41,488 nucleotides of DNA, taken from IMG/VR virus record IMGVR_UViG_3300017917_000714, positions 1 through 41,488 of that record, one strand, 5' to 3'. Below, one piece after another: positions 1 through 8,497 of this stretch (its first letter is position 1; the number at the start of each line of letters is the position of its first letter). A model generated the notes under the pieces. It saw nothing but the letters and a program-made list of their open reading frames with translations. It was not told where the DNA came from and did not search any database. Origin of the DNA: a virus. The position numbers and the translations under genes were made by a program.

Positions 1-29
1 AATAAAAAGAATTAAAAAATAAGTCGAAT

Positions 30-1337
30 ATGGAGTTTACTAAGAAAAGTTTATTATCTTTGCTTAACGAAGATTTAAAAGAAGCACCAATGCGTTTTGA
101 CACAGCAGACAGACCCGATCCGGAAGTACAAAGACAACTTTCGAGAGGAGAGACATCATTTAAAAATGTACCATTACCCTCAACAGGGGAAGAAAATACT
201 AATTTTCAAGAATTGTTAGCATCTGAAAGATACAAACAAGTAGTTGAAAAAGTTAAAGAATATACTGGCGTTCAAACACCTATGGTGGGACAACAAGGGG
301 TTATGCCACTTGCATCAATGATGATGAACGCACATAATCAAATTGTTGCAACCGAAAGAGAACATAGAGAACAACTTGAGAGATTAGCCGTGGAATTGGT
401 TATGAAAGAAATGGCAATTCCTGAAGGTAAGATACAATTTGAGGCTAAAATTGTTGGTTTGGGTGAAGTCGATTCCTCTGATTTTAAAAGAGAAATAGGT
501 CAACAACCAAATATTGAACCCGTTGATATCGAGGAGGACTTGATGGGTGATATGGAAAACTTAAATCTTGAAAGAGCAAAAAGAAGATTGATTAATAGTA
601 TGATTCAAGGTTCTTCAAAAAAAGGACACTATATGTATCATATGGTTGAGGATAGAATTAGAGAAATAACCGGTTCTGAAAATTTAATAAACCAATATGG
701 TATATTAATGTCAATTAATGACACCTTGTATTGGCAATTAAGTGATGAAACCATGAAAGCCATGATGGGTGGTGGAGGTGGTGGAGGATCTGTTGCCGGT
801 AAAGAAAAAGTTGACAGAAACACAACACCACCAACAGTATATGCTGAGGGTATTAACTTCCCCGTATTAGTCCATGAACTTATAAAAGGTGTTATGGAAC
901 TATTCGCAATACAAGGACAACCTGAAGACACGGAAATCCAATCTAGAGTTAGTGAACTTGAAGATACCATGGAAAAAGAAATTTGGGATTTAAGATTAGG
1001 TCCCGCAATATGGGATAGGATAAGAACACAATTCCCTGAGGAAATTATGGTCGATGAGAATAAACGTGAATTACAGAATTTCTTACTTACTAAAATTTTC
1101 AAATTACCAGCAAGACAATTCTTAGTTTTCATGAAAGAGGTTATCTCTGGTTCTGAACAAGGTAAACGTCTTATGGGTCAAATGTTAGAGAGTATTAATC
1201 AAATGTTCAACGATTTAGAATATGAACAAGCAATGAGCCAATTTGAGGACGATTTAGATGAGTTATCGGACAACACGGATGATGATGAATTGGATGATTT
1301 CTTAGGTTCATTGGGTATTTCAAGACCTGAAGATTAA
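30..1337 (+). CDS. Conserved-looking phage protein of unknown function, upstream of terminase
   Basis: 435 residues, not recognised. It occupies the position before the large terminase where T4 has the small terminase gene, but it is far longer than a typical small terminase and I see no helix-turn-helix that would support that call. The centre (about residues 105-215) looks helical and charged. A run of seven glycines (247-253) forms a probable flexible linker, and the C-terminus (about 400-430) is strongly acidic (DDDELDDFLG). No signal peptide or membrane segment. The ATG at 30 follows an A-rich stretch without Shine-Dalgarno, as elsewhere in the window. A terminator follows directly, so it ends its own transcription unit. 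A packaging or head-assembly role is a guess from position only. Confidence 0.75.
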   Translation: MEFTKKSLLSLLNEDLKEAPMRFDTADRPDPEVQRQLSRGETSFKNVPLPSTGEENTNFQELLASERYKQVVEKVKEYTGVQTPMVGQQGVMPLASMMMNAHNQIVATEREHREQLERLAVELVMKEMAIPEGKIQFEAKIVGLGEVDSSDFKREIGQQPNIEPVDIEEDLMGDMENLNLERAKRRLINSMIQGSSKKGHYMYHMVEDRIREITGSENLINQYGILMSINDTLYWQLSDETMKAMMGGGGGGGSVAGKEKVDRNTTPPTVYAEGINFPVLVHELIKGVMELFAIQGQPEDTEIQSRVSELEDTMEKEIWDLRLGPAIWDRIRTQFPEEIMVDENKRELQNFLLTKIFKLPARQFLVFMKEVISGSEQGKRLMGQMLESINQMFNDLEYEQAMSQFEDDLDELSDNTDDDELDDFLGSLGISRPED

Positions 1338-1343
1338 ATAAAG

Positions 1344-1368
1344 AAAGGGAGTTTAACTCCCTTTTTTT
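1344..1368 (+). terminator. Rho-independent terminator after the first gene
   Basis: Inverted repeat AAAGGGAGT / ACTCCCTTT with a very short loop, followed by a run of T. It lies just after the stop codon at 1337 and separates this gene from the terminase unit. Confidence 0.85.
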
Positions 1369-1379
1369 GTGCTCGGACA

Positions 1380-1389
1380 TATTTATATA
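1380..1389 (+). promoter_or_regulatory. Late-promoter-like motif before terL
   Basis: TATTTATATA ends one base before the ATG at 1391 and directly follows a terminator, so a promoter is needed here. The same ten bases with the same one-base spacing precede the portal gene. The orientation relative to the gene matches the other copies in the window. I infer recognition by the gp55-like factor encoded at 18834-19532. Confidence 0.6.
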
Positions 1390-1390
1390 T

Positions 1391-3163
1391 ATGTCAAATT
1401 CAAGAATAGAACAATTAAAAGAATATGTTCGAATACAGAAAGATGTTCCGTATTCCTTAAAAACATATTTAACAACATACGATAACACACAGAAAAAATT
1501 TGTTCCTCTAGAGTTGTTTCCTGACCAAGTACAACTAATAAATGATTACGAAAAATACAACGAAAACATTACAAGAAAATATCGTCAGGCAGGTGTATCA
1601 ACAGTAACCGCAGCATGGATTTCAAGGAGGTTACAATTAGCAAGTCCAGAAAACCCCGAAAGAGTACTGGTAATTGCAAACAAAAGAGATACCGCCATAG
1701 AAATGGCAAATAAAATTCGTCACTTTCTTGACCAATGGCCAGAGTGGATTAATGTTGGTTTCCACCCGGATAAAAACTCTGAAAGTAGATTTAGGTTAAA
1801 CAATGGTTGTGAGGTAAAGGCGGTTGCAACATCTGCAGATGCGTTACGTGGTTATACACCAACAATTCTTGTTTTTGACGAGGCCGCGTACATTGAGGCG
1901 GGTGAAGATTTTTGGGCAGCATCTATGGCATCTCTTTCTACTGGTGGTAAGATTATTCTTATTTCAACACCAAATGGATATGATCCAATTTACTATGGTG
2001 TATACGATCAGGCAATGAGAAAAATGAATGATTTTCACATTACCGATTTAAGGTGGTTTAAAGACCCAAGATACACTAAAGATTTACGTTGGGTTAAGTG
2101 TGGTGATATTGCACACTATATGTTGAACAGGGAACAATATAATGATGATGAGTGTGTTTTAACAGACTTTGATATTAATGATTATAACAAACTACTTGAG
2201 GATGGTTATAAACCATTTTCTTCTTGGTTTGAATCTATGTCAAAAAAATTCAAATACGACAGAAGAAAAATCGCACAGGAATTAGAGTGTGACTTCTTGG
2301 GTTCTGGTGATGGTGTAATACCTGGTGATATCCAACAAAATATTGCCAAGAACATGATAAAAGAACCAAATGAAAAATACATGCAGGGTACTTTTTGGCA
2401 GTGGAAAGAACCAGTGCAAGGACATAGATATATTATGGGTGTGGATGTTAGTAGAGGAGATAGTGAAGACTTCTCTTCAATTAATATAATTGATTTTGAT
2501 GAAAGAGAACAAGTTGCTGAATATATTGGTAAAATACCACCAGATGAATTGGCATCGGTAGCATATAAGTGGGGGGTTCTTTATGAAGCCTTTATTGTTA
2601 TTGATATTACGGGTGGTATGGGAATCGCAACCTCAAGAAAATTACAAGAAATGAATTATAAAAACTTGTTTATTGATGGTGTAAACACAAAAAATATTTG
2701 GGAATATAATTCAAAAGCAATGGATAAAATCCCTGGTATTAATTTTAACAATAAACGAAGTCAAATTATTGGTGCTTTTGAGGAACAACTTAGAAAGGGA
2801 TTTATTATTAGATCGGCAAGGTTGTTAAATGAATTAAACACCTTTGTTTATGTTAATGGTAGAGCAGATCATATGAAGGGTGCTCATGATGATGCAATTA
2901 TGAGTATGTCAATGGCGTTATTTGTTGGAGATATTTCTTTCAGTCAATTAGAAAGAAACCTAAATGCAAACAAAGCAATGTTAGAATCGTGGACCATATC
3001 AGAAAGAACATATGAACCAAATAAATCATTTTATTCTTATGGTACCGCATTTGACCAAATAGGTTCAATGTCTTCGGATAATAACCCAATGTTAACAAGA
3101 GACAATAACGCATCAAAAGAACACTATAAACAATATTCGTGGTTATTCGGTAAAAAAAGATAA
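1391..3163 (+). CDS. terL: Terminase large subunit (gp17-like)
   Basis: 590-residue DNA-packaging motor: an ATPase that translocates DNA into the prohead, with a nuclease that cuts the concatemer. ATPase domain: a deviant Walker A in RQAGVST (about 65-71), Walker B ILVFDEAAY (159-167) and the ISTPNG coupling motif (191-196). RNase H-like nuclease domain: GVDVSRGDSED with D352, VIDITGG with D405, and HDDAI with D500/D501, the expected acidic triad. The length fits T4-type gp17. I chose the ATG at 1391 (MSNSRIEQL) over an upstream one at 1367, because the longer version would start inside the terminator-promoter gap. A hairpin and a second promoter-like motif separate it from the portal gene. 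Confidence 0.97.
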   Translation: MSNSRIEQLKEYVRIQKDVPYSLKTYLTTYDNTQKKFVPLELFPDQVQLINDYEKYNENITRKYRQAGVSTVTAAWISRRLQLASPENPERVLVIANKRDTAIEMANKIRHFLDQWPEWINVGFHPDKNSESRFRLNNGCEVKAVATSADALRGYTPTILVFDEAAYIEAGEDFWAASMASLSTGGKIILISTPNGYDPIYYGVYDQAMRKMNDFHITDLRWFKDPRYTKDLRWVKCGDIAHYMLNREQYNDDECVLTDFDINDYNKLLEDGYKPFSSWFESMSKKFKYDRRKIAQELECDFLGSGDGVIPGDIQQNIAKNMIKEPNEKYMQGTFWQWKEPVQGHRYIMGVDVSRGDSEDFSSINIIDFDEREQVAEYIGKIPPDELASVAYKWGVLYEAFIVIDITGGMGIATSRKLQEMNYKNLFIDGVNTKNIWEYNSKAMDKIPGINFNNKRSQIIGAFEEQLRKGFIIRSARLLNELNTFVYVNGRADHMKGAHDDAIMSMSMALFVGDISFSQLERNLNANKAMLESWTISERTYEPNKSFYSYGTAFDQIGSMSSDNNPMLTRDNNASKEHYKQYSWLFGKKR

Positions 3164-3170
3164 TCTTTAT

Positions 3171-3192
3171 TATAAACATTAATATGTTTATA
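3171..3192 (+). other. Perfect 9-bp hairpin between terL and portal
   Basis: TATAAACAT and ATGTTTATA form a perfect 9-bp stem with a TAAT loop, eight bases after the terL stop. The stem is all A/T except one pair and is followed by TTCTTT rather than a long U tract. It could be a weak terminator, an RNA-processing site or a protein-binding palindrome. Confidence 0.5.
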
Positions 3193-3204
3193 TTCTTTAA
3201 AAAC

Positions 3205-3214
3205 TATTTATATA
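3205..3214 (+). promoter_or_regulatory. Late-promoter-like motif before portal gene
   Basis: TATTTATATA ends one base before the portal ATG at 3216, identical in sequence and spacing to the copy before terL. Confidence 0.55.
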
Positions 3215-3215
3215 C

Positions 3216-5021
3216 ATGGCAGTAGATAATTTAACAGTATTTCAGAGACTAACAAAAATTTTTGGTTTCCCCAATAAAACAAAACCGGAGGATGCACCAT
3301 ATTATAATTTTTCAAAAGATGAAATATTAAAAACAACATCAAAACAAGAGTTTGAAAAAGAACTCTTACAAAGACAACAATCACAATATGTTGCCGATAA
3401 ATGGGCTAAACTTGACCAGTCTTTATATAACCAATCGGTATATTATGAACCAAATAGGTTATCAGCATATTATGATTATGAATCAATGGAGTTTACTCCA
3501 GAGATTTCGGCAGCGTTAGATATCTATGCTGAGGAATCAACAACATTGTCTGAAAAGGGAGATATTTTAACAGTTTTTTCTGAATCAACAAGAATTAAAA
3601 GTATTCTTGAGGATTTATTCATAAACAAGTTGGATTTGAACACTAACTTACAAATGTGGACTCGTGGTATGTGTAAGTATGGTGATAACTTTGTTTATTT
3701 AAAAATTGATCCTGAAAAAGGTGTCATTGGTTGTCAACAATTACCAAACATTGAAATTGAGAGACATGAAGGTAAAGAGTCTAAAACACCAAATCAACAA
3801 AATGCAATGCAAATGCCACCAAGAGAATTAAGGTTCCAATGGAAAAACAAAGATTTGGAGTTTCAAGCTTGGGAGATGGCACATTTTAGATTATTGGGTG
3901 ACGACAGAAAGTTACCATATGGAACATCAATGCTTGATAAGATAAGAAGGATTTGGAAACAATTACTTCTTGCAGAAGATGCGATGTTAATTTATAGAAC
4001 AACGAGAGCACCTGAAAGACGTGTGTTTAAGGTATTTGTTGGTAACATGGACGATAAGGATATTGAGGCGTATGTACAACGTGTTGCAAATAAATTCAAA
4101 AGAGACCAAGTGGTCGATTCAAGGAATGGACAAGTGGATATGAGATACAACCAAATGGCTGTTGACCAAGATTATTTCATACCTGTACGTGACCCAGCAC
4201 AAACAAACCCAATTGAAACACTACCCGGAGCACAAAATTTAGGTGAAATTGCGGACATTGAGTATATTCAAAAGAAAATGTTAGCAGCACTACGTATTCC
4301 AAAAGCATTCTTAGGTTTTGAAGAAATTGTTGGTGATGGTAAAACATTAGCATTAATGGATATCCGTTTTGCAAGAACAATTAACAGAATTCAAAAATCA
4401 TTAATTCAAGAATTAAACAAGATAGCATTGATTCATCTTTATCTTCTTGGTATGGAAGATGAATTAAACAATTTTTCGCTTTCTTTAACAAACCCATCAG
4501 CACAATCTGATTTATTAAGAATTGAACAATGGAAAGAAAAGATTACTTTATATAAAGATGCAACTTCTGACCAGTCACAAATTGGTATCTTACCAGTTTC
4601 ACATACTTGGGCTAAGAAAAATATTCTTGGTATGAGTGATAGTGAGGTTGTTCTTGATTTACAACAACAACGTCTTGAAAGAGCAATTGGTTTTGAATTA
4701 ACTAATACCCAAAACGTAATAAAACGTTCAGGTGTATTTGATAATGTCGATGCTAAGTATGGTGTTCCAGAAAGTGAAAGAGTTGAGGGAGGTGCAACAC
4801 CTGAAGAAGGTGGTATGGGTGCCGATATGGGTGGAATGGAAACTGCTCCACCACCACCACCATCGGAAGGCGGTGAAGCACCTTTAAGTGAATCAAAAAA
4901 AGATAAAATATTAAATATGTTGGGTGAGGGTAAAGATATAAATGATTTATTTGACATGAATAAAGCCCAACAGAATATTTATGAAATAGAAAATAAAATA
5001 AAAGACATTTTAAATCAATAA
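3216..5021 (+). CDS. Portal vertex protein (gp20-like)
   Basis: 601 residues. It forms the dodecameric ring at the unique head vertex through which terminase pumps DNA and to which the tail joins. Family features of T4-like portals are clear: YDYESMEFTPEISAALDIYA near residues 85-105, WKQLLLAEDAMLIYR and TRAPERRVFKVFVGN in the middle, and IPKAFLGFEEIVGDGKT followed by the long helix with LMDIRFARTINRIQKSLIQ around 360-400. The C-terminal 90 residues are less conserved, with a Gly/Met-rich stretch and six consecutive prolines (TAPPPPPPSEGG), then an amphipathic tail. The next gene follows after five bases, suggesting cotranscription. Confidence 0.96.
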   Translation: MAVDNLTVFQRLTKIFGFPNKTKPEDAPYYNFSKDEILKTTSKQEFEKELLQRQQSQYVADKWAKLDQSLYNQSVYYEPNRLSAYYDYESMEFTPEISAALDIYAEESTTLSEKGDILTVFSESTRIKSILEDLFINKLDLNTNLQMWTRGMCKYGDNFVYLKIDPEKGVIGCQQLPNIEIERHEGKESKTPNQQNAMQMPPRELRFQWKNKDLEFQAWEMAHFRLLGDDRKLPYGTSMLDKIRRIWKQLLLAEDAMLIYRTTRAPERRVFKVFVGNMDDKDIEAYVQRVANKFKRDQVVDSRNGQVDMRYNQMAVDQDYFIPVRDPAQTNPIETLPGAQNLGEIADIEYIQKKMLAALRIPKAFLGFEEIVGDGKTLALMDIRFARTINRIQKSLIQELNKIALIHLYLLGMEDELNNFSLSLTNPSAQSDLLRIEQWKEKITLYKDATSDQSQIGILPVSHTWAKKNILGMSDSEVVLDLQQQRLERAIGFELTNTQNVIKRSGVFDNVDAKYGVPESERVEGGATPEEGGMGADMGGMETAPPPPPSEGGEAPLSESKKDKILNMLGEGKDINDLFDMNKAQQNIYEIENKIKDILNQ

Positions 5022-5026
5022 AAAAA

Positions 5027-5767
5027 ATGACAAACTTTGGAGAACTAAAATCAAAACTCTTAACTAAATTAACAGAGTCTTACACCAATAAAAAAAATAC
5101 CGAACTTAAAGATTTGGTGACAAAATTAAAATCAAATAAACAATTATCGGAAATGTATTTGTTTTATGAGGGTGTTGAAAATTTAAACATTAAAACTAAA
5201 GAGAAGGCTAAGCTTTATGTTGAATCTATTGAACCAATATTGGTTGAAAAAAGAGAGTCTTTGAAAAAAGATATGAAAGAATTCGGTAAGTTACTTAAAG
5301 ATGTGGTTGCCGAGAATAATGATTTATACAACGATTTAGATATTCTTTCGGAAGAAAACACTATCCATAATATTTCAAAAAAGATAGATGCAAGAGAAAA
5401 CCTAATCAATTATTTAGTTAGTGAAAAGAAAAAAGAAACCACAGAAACACCATCAGTTCAAATTGAAAACTATTCACTACTAAATGCAGTATTGGTTAAT
5501 AATTTTAATATCAAATATGGTGATTTTCTAAAAGGTAACGATAAAGAATTGTTTGAAAGTATTATGTCAATGAATAATGATGAATTAATCAATGAAACCA
5601 ATACAATTAAAAACGAATTAAACAATAAAATAAATTCTTTGTTGAGTGAGTCACAAGATGAAGCTATGACTAAGAAATTGAATAATGTAATGTCAGAAAT
5701 AAACAACAAGGAAATAACAAAATTCAACTACTATAAATTGGTTGAATTGAAAAAGGGTCTGATTTAA
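5027..5767 (+). CDS. Lysine/glutamate-rich helical protein, possible prohead core component
   Basis: 246 residues, not recognised by sequence. It is rich in Lys, Glu, Asn and Leu, with patterns typical of long helices or coiled coils (for example the segment around VESIEPILVEKRESLKKD) and no cysteine, signal peptide or membrane segment. In T4-like genomes the genes between portal and protease encode small prohead core proteins, so a core or scaffold role fits the position but not any motif I can see. It starts five bases after the portal stop. Its stop codon overlaps the stop codon of the opposite-strand bS21 gene, with no visible terminator between them. Confidence 0.8.
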   Translation: MTNFGELKSKLLTKLTESYTNKKNTELKDLVTKLKSNKQLSEMYLFYEGVENLNIKTKEKAKLYVESIEPILVEKRESLKKDMKEFGKLLKDVVAENNDLYNDLDILSEENTIHNISKKIDARENLINYLVSEKKKETTETPSVQIENYSLLNAVLVNNFNIKYGDFLKGNDKELFESIMSMNNDELINETNTIKNELNNKINSLLSESQDEAMTKKLNNVMSEINNKEITKFNYYKLVELKKGLI

Positions 5768-5955
5768 TCATTCTCCCTTTTTACTTTCTCTTTGTAGATT
5801 GCGTTTAATTTCTTACTTCTTTTGATAACCGAGGGTTTTTTAAATTCTCGGTTTTCTTTTAATGTCTCAACCTGTTTAGTTTTTTGCACTTTGTACTTGT
5901 ATTTTTTTAATGCCGAATCTAAACTTTTTTCTTTTTTTACGTCTATAATAATCAT
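5764..5955 (-). CDS. rpsU: Phage-encoded ribosomal protein bS21
   Basis: 63 residues with the bS21 pattern along the whole length: short hydrophobic start MIIIDVK, helix LDSALKKYKYKVQK, and the diagnostic KPSVIKRSKKLNAIY at 40-54. KPSVxKR followed by a lysine-rich helix and AxY is the version found in Bacteroidota rather than the REFYEKPTTERKR form of Proteobacteria. bS21 sits on the 30S subunit next to the anti-Shine-Dalgarno end of 16S rRNA. It is a lone minus-strand gene inside the plus-strand head module. The sequence before its ATG (AATAAACTTAAAAAATC) holds no Shine-Dalgarno. A role in steering host ribosomes toward phage mRNA is inference. Confidence 0.88.
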   Translation of the reverse strand: MIIIDVKKEKSLDSALKKYKYKVQKTKQVETLKENREFKKPSVIKRSKKLNAIYKEKVKREND

Positions 5956-6028
5956 AAATTTTGATTTTTTAAGTTTATTGTGTATATTTTAAATACACCA
6001 TAAAATATTAAAAATATGAATGTAATAA
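5956..6028. promoter_or_regulatory. Divergent intergenic region with inverted repeat
   Basis: This gap separates the bS21 gene (-) from the 6029 gene (+), so it should hold promoters in both directions. GTGTAT (5980-5985) and ATACAC (5993-5998) form an inverted repeat around an A/T heptamer, which may be an operator. On the minus strand TATTTAAA resembles the late motif imperfectly. I found no clear TTG-N19-TAnnTTTG promoter in either direction. Confidence 0.4.
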
Positions 6029-6454
6029 ATGAAAAAAGGAAAATTTATAACAATTGGGTCCTACAACAATGTTAAATTAGCCTACGGAACCGTAGACTCT
6101 AAAAACTTAAAAACAACTTATGTCCAATTAAACTCGTGGGTTCAACCATCATCCGAGGACGTGGACTTTGAAAAACTAATAAACAAAACAAGAAGAAAAA
6201 TAAAAGAACTTGTTAGAGATTTAAAATCCGATTATTTTAAATTGGAGTCAATCGTACATTTAGATATCAAAACCAATGGTATCAAAACAAATAAAAGGTC
6301 ATTCATGGATTTGGAAATAACTTTATTTGTTAATAAAGCTTTTGACGTTAGGTCAAAAGAAATAAAAGAAATCATAGAAAAATTATCAAAAAACGTTATA
6401 GACGAAGTTTTAATTGACGAAACTTTGTTTAATTTCTTCGAGAAGAAGGATTAA
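6029..6454 (+). CDS. Unknown protein before the prohead protease
   Basis: 141 residues, not recognised. The N-terminus (MKKGKFITIGSYNN) suggests a beta strand and is followed by alternating strand and helix patterns. Around residues 75-115 lies a hydrophobic beta segment (SFMDLEITLFVN), and the end is helical and acidic. No cysteines, signal peptide or membrane segment. It lies at the position where T4-like phages carry small head genes, 37 bases before the protease gene, but no assignment is justified. A late-type motif separates it from the protease gene. Confidence 0.7.
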   Translation: MKKGKFITIGSYNNVKLAYGTVDSKNLKTTYVQLNSWVQPSSEDVDFEKLINKTRRKIKELVRDLKSDYFKLESIVHLDIKTNGIKTNKRSFMDLEITLFVNKAFDVRSKEIKEIIEKLSKNVIDEVLIDETLFNFFEKKD

Positions 6455-6468
6455 TCCGTAAATCCAAG

Positions 6469-6476
6469 TATTTATT
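6469..6476 (+). promoter_or_regulatory. Late-promoter-like motif before the protease gene
   Basis: TATTTATT in the context AAGTATTTATTATTAAA, 15 bases before the ATG at 6492. It is a one-base variant of the TATTTATA core. Confidence 0.45.
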
Positions 6477-6491
6477 ATTAAAAAAGTAATA

Positions 6492-7175
6492 ATGAAAATA
6501 CTTGGACCAAATGAAACCGGTAAAGGGATTTTAATCGAATACGACGCCGGACACATTTCCCCAATAGACAATCAAAGAATTATTTCCGAGATGAAGGATA
6601 CAGACTTCTCTCAGGATATAATTCTTTATGCTGTTTTACAAAAATATGATACACCTAATAAGAATGGTCGTATCTATCCCGAAGTAATTTTAAAAAGGGA
6701 AAACGAAAAATACCAAACACTTATTAAAAAGGGTGGTGCTTTAAATGAATTAAATCACCCAACATCATCTTTAATAGATTTAGACAGAGTTTCTCATTCA
6801 ATTCTTGAAACATGGTGGGATGGTAAAATGTTAATGGGTAAAATCAAACTATTCACATCACCTGGTTGGAAAAAAATGGGTATTGTTAGTACTAAAGGAG
6901 ATCAAGCAGCAATGTTGATAATGAATGGTGCAACATTAGGTATTTCTTCAAGGGGTGTTGGTTCCCTAAAAAATATTAAAGGTCAAAACGTAGTTCAAGA
7001 AGATTTTGAATTAGTATGTTTTGATTTAGTTTCATCACCAAGCACTCCCGGTGCATATGTTTTCTCAGATCTAAAAGATAGAGAACAATATCAAGAATCA
7101 ATTGAAACCAAACCAGTTGATACTGATAAAATGAAAAATTTAATGTCAAAACTTGATAGTTTTTTATCCAAATAA
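6492..7175 (+). CDS. Prohead core protease (gp21-like)
   Basis: 227 residues, the size of T4 gp21, a serine protease that assembles inside the prohead and cleaves scaffold and capsid proteins during maturation. Visible signatures are NGRIYP (59-64), LNELNHP with the probable catalytic H89, and GATLGISSRGVG with the probable nucleophile in S152/S153. The DFELVCFDLVSSPSTPGAYV segment (171-190) is typical of the family's C-terminal core. It is followed by the scaffold and capsid genes, its expected substrates. The C-terminal 35 residues are variable and helical. Confidence 0.93.
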   Translation: MKILGPNETGKGILIEYDAGHISPIDNQRIISEMKDTDFSQDIILYAVLQKYDTPNKNGRIYPEVILKRENEKYQTLIKKGGALNELNHPTSSLIDLDRVSHSILETWWDGKMLMGKIKLFTSPGWKKMGIVSTKGDQAAMLIMNGATLGISSRGVGSLKNIKGQNVVQEDFELVCFDLVSSPSTPGAYVFSDLKDREQYQESIETKPVDTDKMKNLMSKLDSFLSK

Positions 7176-7229
7176 CAAATTTATTAATGTTTATAACACT
7201 CTAAACAATGCTTTTTTAAATAAACGCAA

Positions 7230-7243
7230 TATTTATTAATAAA
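7230..7243 (+). promoter_or_regulatory. Late-promoter-like motif and palindrome before the scaffold gene
   Basis: TATTTATT (7230-7237) lies within the 79-base gap before the ATG at 7255. It overlaps a perfect 12-base palindrome, TTTATTAATAAA (7232-7243). The rest of the gap is A/T-rich and shows no open reading frame. Confidence 0.45.
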
Positions 7244-7254
7244 CAATTTTCAAA

Positions 7255-8463
7255 ATGAGTGAAAAATCAATTTTAGAACAAGCATTACTTCAAGTACAAA
7301 CACTTGAAGAGGCAGTAAAAGCAAACGCAAAGGGTATACTTGCTTCAACAATGAAACAAGAACTAAACGACTTGCTAAAAGAATCAATGGAAGATGAGGA
7401 AGAGGTTGAAACTGAAGAAGGAATGACCCTACCTAATGAAGAGGAAGAAAAAGACATGCCAGAACAATCTGAAGAAGATGAATCTGGTGAAGAAGAAGAC
7501 CTCGATAATGAAGATGAACCATCAAAAGACATTGAAGGAATGGATTCTGAAATGGAAGACGAAATGGGTTCTGAAATGGAAGATGAAATGGATACCGATA
7601 TGGAAGACATGGATTCTGAAATGGAAGACGAAATGGGTTCTGAAATGGAAGATGAAGACGTTCTTGATATGACAGGTGCAAGTGATGAAGAAATTTTAAA
7701 AGTTTTCAAATCAATGAAACCTGAAGATGGTGTTATCGTTAAAAAAGATGGTGAAGATATTTCAATGTCAACAGGTGATGAGGAATTTATCATTAAGTTA
7801 GATGAAGAGGAAGAAGAAACACACATGGACGAAGAATCAGACATGAAAGAGGAAGAAGAAACTCACATGGACGAAGGTTCTGATATGGAAGATGATGAAA
7901 CTATCTACGAAATTGAACTTGATGATGAGGACATGAATGAAGAAGAGGAAGAAGAAGCACATGAAGGAGACATGGAAGAAGCCGCAAGAACAAAATGGAA
8001 TCCACACGGAGACAAAGGCGGAATGAACAGAGCAGGTATTAAGAGTAAAAAAATATTTAAAGCAGGTTCTTCAATAAATGAAGAAGTTGAAACTTTAAAG
8101 AAACAAAACAACGAATACAAAAAAGCTCTTGTTTTATTCAAAGAAAAATTGAACGAAGTGGCTGTATTCAATGCAAACTTAGCTTACGCAACTCAACTAT
8201 TCACCGAACACTCAACAACCAAACAAGAAAAATTAAACATCTTGAAAAGATTTGACTCAATCTCAACCTTGAAAGAATCTAAGAATTTATATAAAACAAT
8301 TAAAACAGAATTGGATACCCAAAAACCGGTTACCGAGTCTGTGGTTGAGAAAATCACATCGACACCTAAGTCATCATCTTCAGAAAAAGTATTATCTGAG
8401 TCAAAAGCTTACGAAAATCCACAATTCAGAAGAATGAAAGATTTAATGTCAAAAATAAAATAA
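7255..8463 (+). CDS. Prohead core scaffold protein (gp22-like)
   Basis: 402 residues. Scaffold proteins of T4-like phages form the inner core on which the capsid assembles and are then degraded by the gp21 protease. The N-terminal helix (1-40) is followed by about 200 strongly acidic residues with near-repeats of DSEMEDEMGSEMEDEM. The C-terminal third holds the conserved-looking segment NANLAYATQLFTEHSTTKQ with KLNILKRFDSI just after it (about residues 300-340), which resembles the gp22 C-terminal region. Its place between protease and capsid genes supports the call. The acidic block is much longer than in T4 gp22 and may add internal pressure-related or DNA-mimic properties, which is speculation. 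Confidence 0.85.
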   Translation: MSEKSILEQALLQVQTLEEAVKANAKGILASTMKQELNDLLKESMEDEEEVETEEGMTLPNEEEEKDMPEQSEEDESGEEEDLDNEDEPSKDIEGMDSEMEDEMGSEMEDEMDTDMEDMDSEMEDEMGSEMEDEDVLDMTGASDEEILKVFKSMKPEDGVIVKKDGEDISMSTGDEEFIIKLDEEEEETHMDEESDMKEEEETHMDEGSDMEDDETIYEIELDDEDMNEEEEEEAHEGDMEEAARTKWNPHGDKGGMNRAGIKSKKIFKAGSSINEEVETLKKQNNEYKKALVLFKEKLNEVAVFNANLAYATQLFTEHSTTKQEKLNILKRFDSISTLKESKNLYKTIKTELDTQKPVTESVVEKITSTPKSSSSEKVLSESKAYENPQFRRMKDLMSKIK

Positions 8464-8497
8464 ACAATAAACTTAAAAACAAAAAACAAATACTAAA

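Noticed and set aside
1367-1390. Upstream ATG adding eight residues to TerL
   Set aside because: It lies between the terminator and the promoter-like motif, and the extension (MCSDIFIY) has no family similarity.
7433-7681. Two opposite-strand short frames inside the scaffold gene's acidic repeats
   Set aside because: Both arise from the low-complexity GAA/GAT/ATG repeats and lack any independent support.
7290-7844. Serine-rich 184-residue minus-strand frame opposite the scaffold gene
   Set aside because: It is the complement of GAA/GAT-rich codons of the acidic scaffold protein and has no independent start context.
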